From assembly GCF_963973895.1 (NCBI RefSeq), contig NZ_CAXBBF010000003.1: a stretch of DNA of 64,000 bases. The stretch is one strand, 5' to 3'. The stretch comes from Porticoccus sp950063125. Its GTDB lineage: Bacteria > Pseudomonadota > Gammaproteobacteria > Pseudomonadales > Porticoccaceae. The translations under genes and the position numbers were made by a program. Under the pieces are notes generated by a model. That model did no database searches. It was not told the DNA's origin and saw only the letters and a list, made by a program, of their open reading frames with translations. Below, one piece after another: positions 27,275 to 36,443 of this stretch (position 1 is the first letter of the stretch; each line of letters begins with the position of its first letter).

Positions 27275-27757
27275 GTGAAAACCATTGTTTATCCAGGCAC
27301 CTTTGATCCCATCACCAACGGACATATCGATCTGGTGGAGCGTGCCAGCAGCCTGTTTCACCATGTGATTGTCGCCATCGCCACCAGCTCAAGAAAGCAC
27401 CCCATGTTCGACCTAGACGAACGTATTGAACTGGCCAGGCAGGCCCTGTCCCATCTCGACAATGTGGAAGTAAAGGGGTTTGATTACCTGCTGGTTAACT
27501 TTGTCAATGATTGTGGTGCAGATGCCATTCTCCGGGGGTTGCGCGCTGTATCGGATTTTGAATACGAATTTCAACTTGCCAACATGAATCGTGCACTGGC
27601 ACCGGATATTGAAAGTATTTTCCTGACGCCATCGGAGAAGCTTTCCTATATATCCTCTTCACTGGTAAAGGAAATATCCTCTCTGGGTGGGGACATCAAC
27701 GAATTTGTCCCCCCCACGGTGAGAGATGCGCTGGTACAAAAATTCTTCAGCAGCTGA
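27275..27757 (+). CDS. coaD: Phosphopantetheine adenylyltransferase
   Basis: Penultimate enzyme of coenzyme A synthesis, 160 aa. The nucleotidyltransferase motif T/HxGH appears as PGTFDPITNGHIDL. RGLRAVSDFEYEFQLANMNR and the C-terminal YISSSLVKEI are family hallmarks. The start is a GTG with V/MKTIVYPGTF as N-terminus. Its stop (TGA) directly abuts the stop of the convergent mutM. With coaBC at 30.6 kb, two CoA-pathway genes are in this window. Confidence 0.95.
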   Translation: MKTIVYPGTFDPITNGHIDLVERASSLFHHVIVAIATSSRKHPMFDLDERIELARQALSHLDNVEVKGFDYLLVNFVNDCGADAILRGLRAVSDFEYEFQLANMNRALAPDIESIFLTPSEKLSYISSSLVKEISSLGGDINEFVPPTVRDALVQKFFSS

Positions 27758-28573
27758 TCACCGCTGGCAGCGTGGACAATAGACCGTGGAGCGCTGCCCC
27801 AACCTGATTTCCCTCAATACCGTTTGACAGCGCAGGCAGGGCAATCCACCACGACCATAGACAAGCAATTGCTGTTTGAAGTAGCCGGGTTTGCCATCAC
27901 CACCGACAAAATCACGCAAGGTCGTACCACCCTGTTCTATCGCCTTTCCGAGCACCTGACGGACCTGTTCTGCCAGGGATTCCAGGCGCTGCCGGGACAC
28001 CTTGCCGGCAGCCAGCGTCGGTCTGATACCACTGAGAAAAAGTGATTCATTGGCGTAAATATTACCGGCCCCCACGACCACCCGGTTATCCATCAGAAAA
28101 GCTTTGACCGCAACGCTCCTTCCCCTAGACAACCGATAGAGGTAATCACCATTAAAATCGGGTGCGAAGGGTTCAGGACCCAATTGGCAGAGCCGAGCAT
28201 GTTGCTCCGGAGGCCCCTCGACCCAGAGTATCGAGCCAAATCGACGCGGGTCGGAATAACGCAGTACTGTGTCGTCTGTAAAGCAGATATCCACGTGGTC
28301 GTGCTTTGCGGCAGGGGTGTCAGCCATAACGATTCTGAGACTCCCCGACATACCCAGGTGAATCATCAGATGGCCCTGCGGAAAACGAAATAACAGGTAC
28401 TTGCCACGCTGTCGCCCTTCCAGCAATGGCATTCCGCAAAGTTTTTCTGGCAGCCCCGGTGATACCGGCCAGCGCAGGCGGGACTCCCGCACCACGACCG
28501 CCTGAACATCCTTGCCAAGGATATGCGGCACAACTCCCCGCAATGTCACCACCACTTCCGGCAATTCCGGCAT
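27758..28573 (-). CDS. mutM: Formamidopyrimidine-DNA glycosylase
   Basis: Base-excision enzyme for 8-oxoguanine and ring-opened purines, 271 aa. The catalytic Pro2-Glu3 is in the N-terminus MPELPE, which here continues VVVTLRG where most relatives have VETTRRG. The helix-two-turn-helix segment and the Asn in GNIYANESLF are present. The C-terminal zinc finger has four cysteines (CLRC and CPRC). Stop codons of mutM and coaD lie back to back, so their transcripts converge without spacing. Confidence 0.94.
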   Translation of the reverse strand: MPELPEVVVTLRGVVPHILGKDVQAVVVRESRLRWPVSPGLPEKLCGMPLLEGRQRGKYLLFRFPQGHLMIHLGMSGSLRIVMADTPAAKHDHVDICFTDDTVLRYSDPRRFGSILWVEGPPEQHARLCQLGPEPFAPDFNGDYLYRLSRGRSVAVKAFLMDNRVVVGAGNIYANESLFLSGIRPTLAAGKVSRQRLESLAEQVRQVLGKAIEQGGTTLRDFVGGDGKPGYFKQQLLVYGRGGLPCLRCQTVLREIRLGQRSTVYCPRCQR

Positions 28574-28696
28574 AATTCACTCCTGCAAACAGCCCGCGGC
28601 TGAAATCTCTGGCATACTTTAAAACAGCTTCGGACAAAGGGCATCAGCCAGCCGGGACACGACACCATTCAATCCACGTTTCAACAGGTAATCAGC

Positions 28697-29104
28697 ATGG
28701 CTATAGGCAGGCGCAAAGTCGCCGAGGAACAGACGGACATCGATATGACGCCGATGCTGGATGTCGTCTTTATTCTGCTGATCTTTTTCGTAGTCACCGC
28801 CTCGTTTGTCCGCGAAGCAGGTATTGATATCAACCGCGCCCCCATCAGTGACGAGCCGCCACCAGACAGCCAGCCAACTGCTGTTATTTTTCGTATCGCT
28901 GAAGACAACACTGTCTGGCTTGAAGGACGGCGTATTGATGTTCGTTCAGTGCGCGCCAACGTCGAAAGAGTCCATGCCGAAAACTCACGGACAAAAGTCA
29001 TTATTGAAGCGCACCCCCTCGCCAAAACGGAGACCTTTGTATTGATTTCCGATCAGGCCAGGGAGGCGGGGGTATACGACATCGCCCTTGGCACCACAAA
29101 ATAG
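28697..29104 (+). CDS. ExbD/TolR family biopolymer transport protein
   Basis: A 135-aa inner-membrane protein with one span (about residues 22-42) and the proton-path Asp in MTPMLDVVFILLIFF, typical of ExbD. The periplasmic domain follows. ExbD normally works with ExbB and TonB. Neither gene is adjacent here: mutM lies upstream on the other strand and ribosomal genes downstream, so it is an orphan copy. It may serve an ExbB encoded elsewhere. Confidence 0.88.
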   Translation: MAIGRRKVAEEQTDIDMTPMLDVVFILLIFFVVTASFVREAGIDINRAPISDEPPPDSQPTAVIFRIAEDNTVWLEGRRIDVRSVRANVERVHAENSRTKVIIEAHPLAKTETFVLISDQAREAGVYDIALGTTK

Positions 29105-29123
29105 CCAGATAAGCGTGCGACAC

Positions 29124-29149
29124 AAAAAAGCCCCGGCTGCTGCGGGGCT
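29124..29149 (-). terminator. Terminator of rpmB-rpmG
   Basis: AGCCCCG and CGGGGCT pair around a seven-base loop, followed on the minus strand by six T. It lies 42 bases past the rpmG stop codon. Confidence 0.9.
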
Positions 29150-29190
29150 CGTTCGGTAGAAACAGGCATCAATGTCTGCCGGGAGGCGGA

Positions 29191-29358
29191 TTACTTGATT
29201 TTCGCTTCCTTGTAGGGGACATGCTTGCGAACCACCGGATCGTACTTGCTGAACTCCAGCTTTTCCGGCTGGGTACGCTTGTTCTTGGTGGTGGTGTAAT
29301 AGTGTCCGGTGCCGGCACTGGATACCAGTTTGATTTTGTCGCGATTTGACTTGGCCAT
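29191..29358 (-). CDS. rpmG: 50S ribosomal protein L33
   Basis: The 55-codon frame from ATG at 29358 begins MAKSNRDKIKLVSSAGTGHY and ends KEAKIK, a standard L33. It lacks the two CxxC pairs of zinc-type L33, so it is the zinc-free (C-minus) form. It follows rpmB after 11 bases, the usual order, and a strong terminator lies behind it. Confidence 0.95.
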   Translation of the reverse strand: MAKSNRDKIKLVSSAGTGHYYTTTKNKRTQPEKLEFSKYDPVVRKHVPYKEAKIK

Positions 29359-29369
29359 GGTTAGTCTCC

Positions 29370-29606
29370 TTAAACCTTAGCGTCGCGCTTGCGGATATCC
29401 GCCAGCACTTGGTCGATACCCAGCTTGTCAATAATGCGCATGCCCTTTGAAGAAATGCGCAGTTTGATAAAACGTTTCTCCGCCTCAACCCAAAAACGGT
29501 GACTGTGCAGGTTGGGCTCAAACCGGCGACGGGTTCTGTTTTTGGCGTGGGATACATTGTTACCTGTCATCGGTTTTTTGCCGGTGACCTGACATACTTT
29601 AGACAT
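29370..29606 (-). CDS. rpmB: 50S ribosomal protein L28
   Basis: A 78-aa ribosomal protein beginning MSKVCQVTGKKPMTGNNVSH, the conserved L28 start. The frame is open further upstream but this ATG at 29606 gives the universal length. It is the first gene of the rpmB-rpmG operon. The region ahead contains a 15-bp tandem repeat. Confidence 0.95.
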   Translation of the reverse strand: MSKVCQVTGKKPMTGNNVSHAKNRTRRRFEPNLHSHRFWVEAEKRFIKLRISSKGMRIIDKLGIDQVLADIRKRDAKV

Positions 29607-29681
29607 TGCTTTGCCTCTGCTATTGGCGCCACCCCATCGGGCGACCGCTTTTGAAACCTGGCCGTTAAACCTGTTGTCCGA

Positions 29682-29711
29682 GAGACACCCCGAAAGGAGA
29701 CACCCCGAAAA
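29682..29711. repeat. 15-bp tandem repeat upstream of rpmB
   Basis: GAGACACCCCGAAAG is followed at once by GAGACACCCCGAAAA: two copies with one mismatch, 76 bases upstream of the rpmB start codon. Confidence 0.85.
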
Positions 29712-29783
29712 GAGCCGCGTTTTATACCAGAACGTCTCCCTGAAATCAAATACATTCACAGAATTGATTACCCGAGCTATGGG

Positions 29784-30458
29784 TCAGATCATTCCCCTCT
29801 CGGCGAGGGAAACGGTGTGGCCACCGCCCACAATCACGTGATCCAGCACCCTCACATCCACCAATTGCAGTGCTTCCTGCAGTTGACGGGTAATGCATCG
29901 ATCGGGGTCACTGGGTTCAGCCACTCCAGACGGGTGGTTGTGCGAGAGAATGACGGCCGCAGCATTGTGATGTAATGCCCGCTTGACCACTTCACGGGGG
30001 TGGACATTGGCGCTATTGACGGTACCGAAAAACAGTTTTTCCCAGGCAATCAAACGGTGCTGGTTATCGAGAAACAGTACTCCGAACACTTCCTGATGGC
30101 GCTGGCCCAGCTGTGCCAGCAGAAATTCTCCTACACTGGCTGGATTGCTGAACACCTGATCCCGCTGCAGCTTTTCCCCCAGGTGGCGTCTTGCCAGCTC
30201 CATCACCGCCTGCAACTGGACAAACTTGGCCTCACCCAGACCGCGGGCACGACAAAATGTGGGCTTGTCGGCGGCGAGCAACTGACCAAGATTGCCAAAC
30301 TGATGCAGCAGTGATCGCGCCAAATCCACGGCCGATTGCCCGGCACAGCCAGTGCGCAGAAAAATTGCCAGCAATTCGGCATCGGAGAGCGTCTCCGCAC
30401 CTTTTACCATGAGTTTTTCCCGGGGCCGCTCGCCCTCGGGCCAGTCTCTAATCGACAT
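29784..30458 (-). CDS. radC: RadC family JAB-domain protein
   Basis: A 224-aa protein with an N-terminal helix-hairpin-helix region (LSDAELLAIFLRTG) and a C-terminal JAB/MPN metal domain with the motif SHNHPSG and the downstream Asp. The family is called RadC, but a repair role is doubtful and the biochemical function is not settled. ATG at 30458 has an excellent ribosome-binding site (GGGAGGTG). It is divergent from coaBC, the usual neighbour. Confidence 0.93.
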   Translation of the reverse strand: MSIRDWPEGERPREKLMVKGAETLSDAELLAIFLRTGCAGQSAVDLARSLLHQFGNLGQLLAADKPTFCRARGLGEAKFVQLQAVMELARRHLGEKLQRDQVFSNPASVGEFLLAQLGQRHQEVFGVLFLDNQHRLIAWEKLFFGTVNSANVHPREVVKRALHHNAAAVILSHNHPSGVAEPSDPDRCITRQLQEALQLVDVRVLDHVIVGGGHTVSLAERGMI

Positions 30459-30556
30459 AACACCTCCCTGTGCTATCAATAATATAGCCCCTGACTACGC
30501 AAACCTCCACGGCAATGTTATCTTAACCTTCCGGTGTCATATACAGGATCCACCCG

Positions 30557-31756
30557 ATGCTCTCTCTGGCAAACAAACGCATACTGTTGGGTATAACCGG
30601 TGGAATTGCCGCCTACAAAAGTGCCGAGATTGTCCGTCGACTAAAGGATGCCGGTGCCGACATACAGGTAGTAATGACCAGTGCGGCCACCGAATTCATT
30701 ACACCACTCACGCTACAGGCACTCTCCGGACATCGCGTCCACCTGGCTCTACTCGACCCGGAAAGCGAGGCGGCCATGGGCCATATCGAACTGTCCCGTT
30801 GGGCCGATGTCATCCTGGTCGCACCGGCCACCGCGGATTTTATGGCCAAACTGGCCAATGGCGAAGGCAGCGACCTGCTCTCCACTATCTGCCTGGCCAG
30901 CCGATCGGCACTGGCCATTGCACCGTCCATGAACCAGGGTATGTGGCGCCACCCCAGCACCCAATACAATCTGGAGCGATTGCGCGGGCGTGGCGTGCAC
31001 ATTTTTGGCCCAACGGAGGGCAGCCAGGCCTGCGGCGACATCGGACCAGGCAGAATGACCGAGCCACAGGATATTGTTGAACTCACCGCCGACCTGTTTG
31101 AAACCGGCGCATTGGCCGGCAGGAAAGTCGTCATCACGGCGGGTCCTACGCGGGAAGCGATTGATCCGGTGCGCTACATCAGCAACCACAGTTCCGGAAA
31201 GATGGGCTATGCCCTGGCAGAAGCTGCTGCAGAGGCCGGCGCAGAAACTGTTCTGATCAGCGGCCCGGTTAATCTCACTCCCCCCGATCGAGTCAAAACC
31301 ATCCACGTTACCAGCGCCCTGGAGATGTACCAGGCAGCACTGTCCGAAACGGAAAACTGCCAGCTATTCATTGCTTCAGCTGCTGTGGCCGATTATCGGC
31401 CCGCCCGGGTCGCCGAACAGAAAATGAAAAAAACCGCTGATCAGATGACTATTGAACTGGTGAAAAACCCGGATATCGTGAGCGCTGTTGCCGCACTGCA
31501 GAACCGCCCTTTTACGGTGGGCTTTGCCGCGGAAACAACCCAAGTGGAAGATTTCGCCCGCAGCAAGCTGGAACGAAAAAAACTCGATTTGGTTATCGCC
31601 AATGATGTCTCCGACCGGACCATTGGCTTTAACAGTGATGACAACGCGGTGCTGGTCGTTGAAATGCAGGGCGCCGAGGCCATTCCCAAAATTAACAAGT
31701 CCATTTTGGCGCGGCAGCTAATCGCCAAAATTGCAGACATGTTACCGACCGACTAA
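30557..31756 (+). CDS. coaBC: Bifunctional CoaBC (PPC synthetase/decarboxylase)
   Basis: A 399-aa fusion enzyme of coenzyme A synthesis. The flavoprotein decarboxylase half (CoaC, about residues 1-185) shows GITGGIAAYK and the active-site Cys in SQACGDIGPGRM. The synthetase half (CoaB, about 190-395) has TAGPTREAIDPVRYISN. It is followed by algC after six bases. In Pseudomonas dut sits between them; here it is absent from the locus. Confidence 0.95.
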   Translation: MLSLANKRILLGITGGIAAYKSAEIVRRLKDAGADIQVVMTSAATEFITPLTLQALSGHRVHLALLDPESEAAMGHIELSRWADVILVAPATADFMAKLANGEGSDLLSTICLASRSALAIAPSMNQGMWRHPSTQYNLERLRGRGVHIFGPTEGSQACGDIGPGRMTEPQDIVELTADLFETGALAGRKVVITAGPTREAIDPVRYISNHSSGKMGYALAEAAAEAGAETVLISGPVNLTPPDRVKTIHVTSALEMYQAALSETENCQLFIASAAVADYRPARVAEQKMKKTADQMTIELVKNPDIVSAVAALQNRPFTVGFAAETTQVEDFARSKLERKKLDLVIANDVSDRTIGFNSDDNAVLVVEMQGAEAIPKINKSILARQLIAKIADMLPTD

Positions 31757-31762
31757 AGCGAT

Positions 31763-34201
31763 ATGACAAACCCCAATTCCCGACGTGGTGCAGTAATCCT
31801 GAAACTGGCCAAACACCCTGTTTTGAACGGATTTCTGGCACTGCTATTCTGCACTGCCGCTATCATTACCTATCTGCTGCACCACCAGATGATGGACAAT
31901 GCCAGAACCTCCCTTGCCGCATCGCTTGCCACTGAATATGCCACCAAGCAACGTATATTGGTCGACCACCATATCGATCAGCGGGCGCAGCAACTACTCG
32001 CCCTGGCACAGGATGATCTATTCATTGAGGCATTGGCTACCGCCGACCAAACCATGCTGTCACGCATGGAACAGCGGATGAAAGACCTGATAGCCGACTT
32101 GAATAATGGCTATCTGCTACGCCCCGGGGAAGGCCGCCTCGCAGAATTGAATAACTTCATCGGGCAACAATTATCACGACAGGTGCTGGAAGGCGAACTA
32201 CCCGAACCCGTCGCGGCGAAAATCAGAGATGACTGGGAGCTGGTGTTTGCCTACCCGGTAAAAAACACAGAGGGCAAAATCCTCGGCACATTGCTGGCCA
32301 TGCTGTCAATGGAGCCACTCAACAAGGCCCTCGCCCGAGCGGTCGACCCTTCCCTGGGAACGACTGAACTGTTACAGGATGTCCCCGGAGCCAGAGCCAC
32401 TCCTTTTCTCACATTGACCAACAAGTCCAGGGCCGTGAATACCGTCAAGCAAGACACCCGCATCGGCACATGGAAACTGCACTTCACTGGCAGCGCGACC
32501 TTATTGAAAAGAGCAGCCCCTTCTTACACGGAATTTATGATGCTGGCAGGTGCCGTCGCGAGTATCACCCTACTCCTGGCTTACCTGGCTATTCGTATCG
32601 CCCTTCATCGCGACCATTGGCAGAACTGGCAGGGACGGAGAAAGCCCGTGTTTGCCAAGCCACCTGCCAACGAAGCGGCATCGTCTGCTGACGGGACTAT
32701 TGATGAGACTGGTGAGGGGGCTACGAATGGGACAAATGCCACTGATCCAGCACCGGATGAGCCACAGGAGCCGGCAACCGATAGCGAAACCGATAGCGAC
32801 ACTGACAACACAGACGGCAATGACGACATATCCGGTATCCCGGCGGTGGTGTTTCGCGATTATGACATCCGGGGCCTGGCGGGCTCACAACTAACCCCAG
32901 CGTTCGCCCTCAAGCTTGGCCGCGCGCTGGCTCGCCGGGCAATGCTGGTAGATGAGCACACCCTGGTCACCGGCTATGATGGACGACTGTCCAGCCCGGA
33001 ATTGATCGAATCACTTGAAGAGGGAATCCGCAGCACAGGCTGTCACGTCATCCATTTGGGGTCAGTGCCCACCCCCCTGCTTAATTTTGCCACCAATCAT
33101 CTGCAACAAACGGAGTGTGGCGTGATGGTGACTGCCAGCCACAACCCGGCACAGTACAACGGATTCAAAATTTTCTTTCAGCACCACGCACTCTGCGGTG
33201 CAGAAATTATGGCTCTGCAAACTGAAATGACGGAAGACTACCCCGACAAACCCCATGGCGAGCGCCAGGAACTGGATATTTCAGGTGATTATATTGAGGC
33301 CATTTCCGACGACGTGGTTCCCGCCCAGCACACCAAGGTGGTACTGGATGCCGGCAACGGCATAGCCGGTGATCTGGCATCACGGGTCCTGGACGCCATC
33401 GGCTGCGATGTCATCCCCCTCTACTGCGATGTGGACGGCAGCTTCCCCAATCATGCGCCGGATCCCACGGTACCGGAAAATCTGGCCGATCTTATCTGCC
33501 ATGTGCAAGACAACCAGGCCGACCTGGGGATTGCGCTGGACGGTGATGGCGACCGGATTGTGGCGGTGTCTGCCACTGGCAAAATTATCTGGCCAGATGA
33601 GTTGTTGATGATTTTTGCCCGGGACGTCGTTTCGCGACACCCGGGAGCGGACATCGTATTTGATATCAAAAGTACCCGACGCCTCAACACACTGATCAGC
33701 AGCTACGGTGGTCGCCCGGTGATGTGGAAAACCGGCCACTCCCACATGTATAACAAAATCATTGAAAGCAAGGCGCCGCTTGGCGGGGAATTCAGCGGCC
33801 ATATTTTCTTCCAGGATCGCTGGTTTGGTTTTGATGACGGCATCTATGCAGCGGCCCGGCTGATTGAAATCATGACCATTCGTGAACAGGGCCTGGATGA
33901 GATAATGGACGGCTTTGAGGAACGCTGTTCAACACCTGAAATACGGATAGAAGTCGATGAACAGGAGAAGTTCACGCTGATTGAAAAACTGCGGGAAAAA
34001 GAGGCCTTTCAGGCCGGCAAGATGTCAACCATTGACGGAATTCGGGTCGATTTTCCAAAGGCATGGGGATTGGTGCGCGCCTCCAATACGGGCCCGGCAC
34101 TGACCCTGCGGTTTGAAGCGGAGAGCGAGGAGTCACTCGAAAAAATCAAATCGCTTTTCCGTCAGCAACTCCGTAGCATAGACGATCGCTTGAGCTTTTG
34201 A
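31763..34201 (+). CDS. algC: Phosphomannomutase/phosphoglucomutase with membrane-anchored N-terminal domain
   Basis: An 812-aa protein. Residues about 20-42 and 262-285 are membrane spans flanking a periplasmic sensor-like domain. An acidic linker rich in Asp, Thr and Glu (about 315-355) leads to a complete hexose-phosphate mutase domain from about 365. The phosphoserine loop TASHNPAQYNGFK lies near 457-469, the metal loop DGDGDR near 593, and the sugar-binding GGEFSGH near 675. It interconverts mannose or glucose 1- and 6-phosphates for exopolysaccharide and LPS. Known AlgC enzymes have about 460 aa; long forms with such an extension occur in several Pseudomonadales. Operon coaBC-algC-argB-slmA. 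Confidence 0.92.
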   Translation: MTNPNSRRGAVILKLAKHPVLNGFLALLFCTAAIITYLLHHQMMDNARTSLAASLATEYATKQRILVDHHIDQRAQQLLALAQDDLFIEALATADQTMLSRMEQRMKDLIADLNNGYLLRPGEGRLAELNNFIGQQLSRQVLEGELPEPVAAKIRDDWELVFAYPVKNTEGKILGTLLAMLSMEPLNKALARAVDPSLGTTELLQDVPGARATPFLTLTNKSRAVNTVKQDTRIGTWKLHFTGSATLLKRAAPSYTEFMMLAGAVASITLLLAYLAIRIALHRDHWQNWQGRRKPVFAKPPANEAASSADGTIDETGEGATNGTNATDPAPDEPQEPATDSETDSDTDNTDGNDDISGIPAVVFRDYDIRGLAGSQLTPAFALKLGRALARRAMLVDEHTLVTGYDGRLSSPELIESLEEGIRSTGCHVIHLGSVPTPLLNFATNHLQQTECGVMVTASHNPAQYNGFKIFFQHHALCGAEIMALQTEMTEDYPDKPHGERQELDISGDYIEAISDDVVPAQHTKVVLDAGNGIAGDLASRVLDAIGCDVIPLYCDVDGSFPNHAPDPTVPENLADLICHVQDNQADLGIALDGDGDRIVAVSATGKIIWPDELLMIFARDVVSRHPGADIVFDIKSTRRLNTLISSYGGRPVMWKTGHSHMYNKIIESKAPLGGEFSGHIFFQDRWFGFDDGIYAAARLIEIMTIREQGLDEIMDGFEERCSTPEIRIEVDEQEKFTLIEKLREKEAFQAGKMSTIDGIRVDFPKAWGLVRASNTGPALTLRFEAESEESLEKIKSLFRQQLRSIDDRLSF

Positions 34202-34225
34202 ATTATCACACTGCCAGGAACACAC

Positions 34226-35140
34226 ATGTCACTAACGCGAGAAGCCGCCTCCAACACGGCCAGGGTTCTGTCCGAGGCACTGCCCTACATCCAGCGCTTC
34301 ACCGGCAAGACTATCGTCGTCAAATTTGGCGGCAATGCCATGGTGGACGAAAAGCTGAAAGCCAGCTTTGCCCGGGATATTGTGATGATGAAGCTGGTGG
34401 GCATGAACCCGGTAGTGATCCACGGTGGCGGCCCACAAATTGGCGAACTGCTGGCGCGGCTACAAATTGAATCCCACTTTGTCAACGGCATGCGGGTTAC
34501 CGACAGCAAAACCATGGACGTGGTGGAAATGGTGCTGGGCGGTGGTGTCAACAAGGAGATCGTCAATCTCATTCACCACGCCGGCGGCAAGGCCGTTGGT
34601 ATTACCGGCAAGGACGGCCAGTTAATCAAGGCCCGCAAACTCAAAGTCAGTCGGCACACACCCGAGATGGAAGCACCGGAAATCATTGATATCGGCCACG
34701 TGGGGGAAGTCGAATCGGTGAATACCGGCGTTATCGACATGCTGACCAATAGTGACTTTATTCCAGTGATCGCACCTATCGGGGTCGATAGTGAAGGCAA
34801 CTCCTACAACATCAATGCCGACCTGGTAGCTGGCAAGATCGCCGAAGTCCTCAAGGCAGAAAAATTGATTCTGCTCACCAACGTCGCCGGCCTGCAGGAT
34901 AAAAACGGTGAGGTTTTGACCGGCCTGTCCACCCGTCAGGTGGATGAACTGATCGCAGATGGCACGATCTACGGCGGCATGCTGCCGAAAATCCGCTGTG
35001 CGCTGGATGCGGTCAAGGGCGGCGCCAGGACAGCCCATATTATTGATGGCCGGGTCAACCATGCCACACTGCTGGAAATCTTTACCGATCTGGGTGTCGG
35101 CACGTTGATCACCGATGAAGCAGCAGAGAGCACCGGATGA
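34226..35140 (+). CDS. argB: Acetylglutamate kinase
   Basis: Second step of arginine synthesis, 304 aa. The Lys in IVVKFGGNAM, the glycine loop in IHGGGPQIG, and the C-terminal KIRCALDAVKGGARTAHIIDG are conserved. The N-terminal extra helix of about 25 residues is that of arginine-inhibited hexameric enzymes, so feedback control by arginine is likely. It overlaps slmA by four bases. Confidence 0.96.
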   Translation: MSLTREAASNTARVLSEALPYIQRFTGKTIVVKFGGNAMVDEKLKASFARDIVMMKLVGMNPVVIHGGGPQIGELLARLQIESHFVNGMRVTDSKTMDVVEMVLGGGVNKEIVNLIHHAGGKAVGITGKDGQLIKARKLKVSRHTPEMEAPEIIDIGHVGEVESVNTGVIDMLTNSDFIPVIAPIGVDSEGNSYNINADLVAGKIAEVLKAEKLILLTNVAGLQDKNGEVLTGLSTRQVDELIADGTIYGGMLPKIRCALDAVKGGARTAHIIDGRVNHATLLEIFTDLGVGTLITDEAAESTG

Positions 35141-35739
35141 CAACAACAGCAAAAACTTCAAGAAAACAGCACATTCTGCAAGCCCTCGCAGGGATGCTGG
35201 AGGCCGCGCCCGGTGGGCGTATCACCACTGCTGCACTGGCCACAGAGGTCGGGGTCTCCGAGGCTGCGCTCTACCGGCACTTCCCGAGCAAGACCCGGAT
35301 GTATGAGGGCCTGATTGATTTTATCGAAGAGACGCTGTTTACCCGGATGCGTACGATCATTGTCGAAGAACCGGATGCCGCCAGTCGCTGCTACCGTATT
35401 CTGACGCTGCTGCTCACGTTTGCCGAGCGCAATCCCGGAATCACCCGGCTACTTACGGGCGACGCGCTGACCGGGGAAACAGAGCGACTGCACAAACGGA
35501 TACAACAATTATTTGATCGACTGGAAACCCAGCTAAAACAGATTCTTCGCGAAGCAGAGGTATCGGAAAACCTGCGCCCGGCCATCACGGTGACGGCTGC
35601 AGCCAACCTGATATTGGCGCTGGCCGAAGGCAAGATCAGTCAGTTTGTTCGAAGCGAGTTCACTCGGTTGCCGACGGCGAACTGGCAGGAGCAGTGGTCG
35701 GTGGCTGCGACGGTGTTTTTTCGGGATTCAACGCCTTGA
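35137..35739 (+). CDS. slmA: Nucleoid occlusion factor SlmA (TetR fold)
   Basis: A 200-aa TetR-family DNA-binding protein that blocks FtsZ ring assembly over the chromosome. The helix-turn-helix is ITTAALATEVGVSEAALYRH (residues about 28-47), identical in type to SlmA, followed by FPSKTRMYEGLIDFIE. Position after argB agrees with SlmA in related genomes. Its last 80 bases overlap the end of the convergent DUF4124 gene, so both C-termini are encoded on opposite strands of the same DNA. Confidence 0.92.
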   Translation: MTTTAKTSRKQHILQALAGMLEAAPGGRITTAALATEVGVSEAALYRHFPSKTRMYEGLIDFIEETLFTRMRTIIVEEPDAASRCYRILTLLLTFAERNPGITRLLTGDALTGETERLHKRIQQLFDRLETQLKQILREAEVSENLRPAITVTAAANLILALAEGKISQFVRSEFTRLPTANWQEQWSVAATVFFRDSTP

Positions 35740-36352
35740 AACGGTTTTTGTAACGCTCATAACGCGCCGCCACTACCTCATATTCTCGCTTACGCAGCAA
35801 CAACATATGCTGTGTATCCCCGGTTAACCGGGTGATTTCATCCATTCTTTCCAACAGGTCTTGAGGTATTTTTTTACCGGTCAGCTGATGTCGGGCAGCC
35901 CGGGTTTTGGCCTTCTCAAGCTGCTCCTCATTTTTGGCCCGATTGGACTCGATAATCTCTATTTCTCTGGCAAGCTGAGCCAATCGCCGCTCACCAGCGG
36001 CCTCAACCTCGCCAACATCACTGTAGCTGCGCAATAGAAATTGATCCTCTTTGCGTTGATCCGCCCGGCTTGCCGCGCCTGATACGGCCCCCTCCTCTTC
36101 TTCCACAGGCTGATGCGGCGGGACAGTTTTCACCACCCTGCCGGTGCTACTGAGCACCTCATAACCTTTGGCGACGTACTCCGGAGGCACTTGGTGGTCA
36201 ATCACCAGATTGCCCTCGCTATTGTGATAGCGGAAAAGATTACTGGCCTCTGCTAACATGGACGCCGAACAAAATAATGCCAACACTAGGCACCAGGTGG
36301 ATTTGCTGTTATTGATTAAATTGGCCATAGAGACAGTCCGGTTTGTCAGCAT
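35660..36352 (-). CDS. DUF4124 domain protein, exported, with coiled-coil region
   Basis: A 230-aa envelope protein of unknown function. After a signal sequence (hydrophobic WCLVLALFCSASMLAEA) comes a DUF4124 domain (LFRYHNSEGNLVIDHQVPPEY). A coiled-coil region of about 80 residues follows (RRLAQLAREIEIIESNRAKN), and then a Ser/Thr/Pro-rich tail. Start at ATG 36352 has GGA seven bases before it; ATG at 36328 is the alternative. The last 80 bases overlap slmA on the other strand; the tail PSQPPTTAPASSPSATE is therefore encoded opposite SlmA. Confidence 0.75.
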   Translation of the reverse strand: MLTNRTVSMANLINNSKSTWCLVLALFCSASMLAEASNLFRYHNSEGNLVIDHQVPPEYVAKGYEVLSSTGRVVKTVPPHQPVEEEEGAVSGAASRADQRKEDQFLLRSYSDVGEVEAAGERRLAQLAREIEIIESNRAKNEEQLEKAKTRAARHQLTGKKIPQDLLERMDEITRLTGDTQHMLLLRKREYEVVAARYERYKNRFKALNPEKTPSQPPTTAPASSPSATE

Positions 36353-36443
36353 CACAGGTTCCGCCGGAGCCTGAAGACAGTTTCCCCATTTTGGAAACAC
36401 GATCTGTCGGTTATCATACACTCTCCCAAAATCAGGGGCGATC

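Noticed and set aside
29682..29711. 15-bp tandem repeat as a CRISPR or regulatory array
   Set aside because: Only two copies without spacers; simple duplication near the rpmB promoter.
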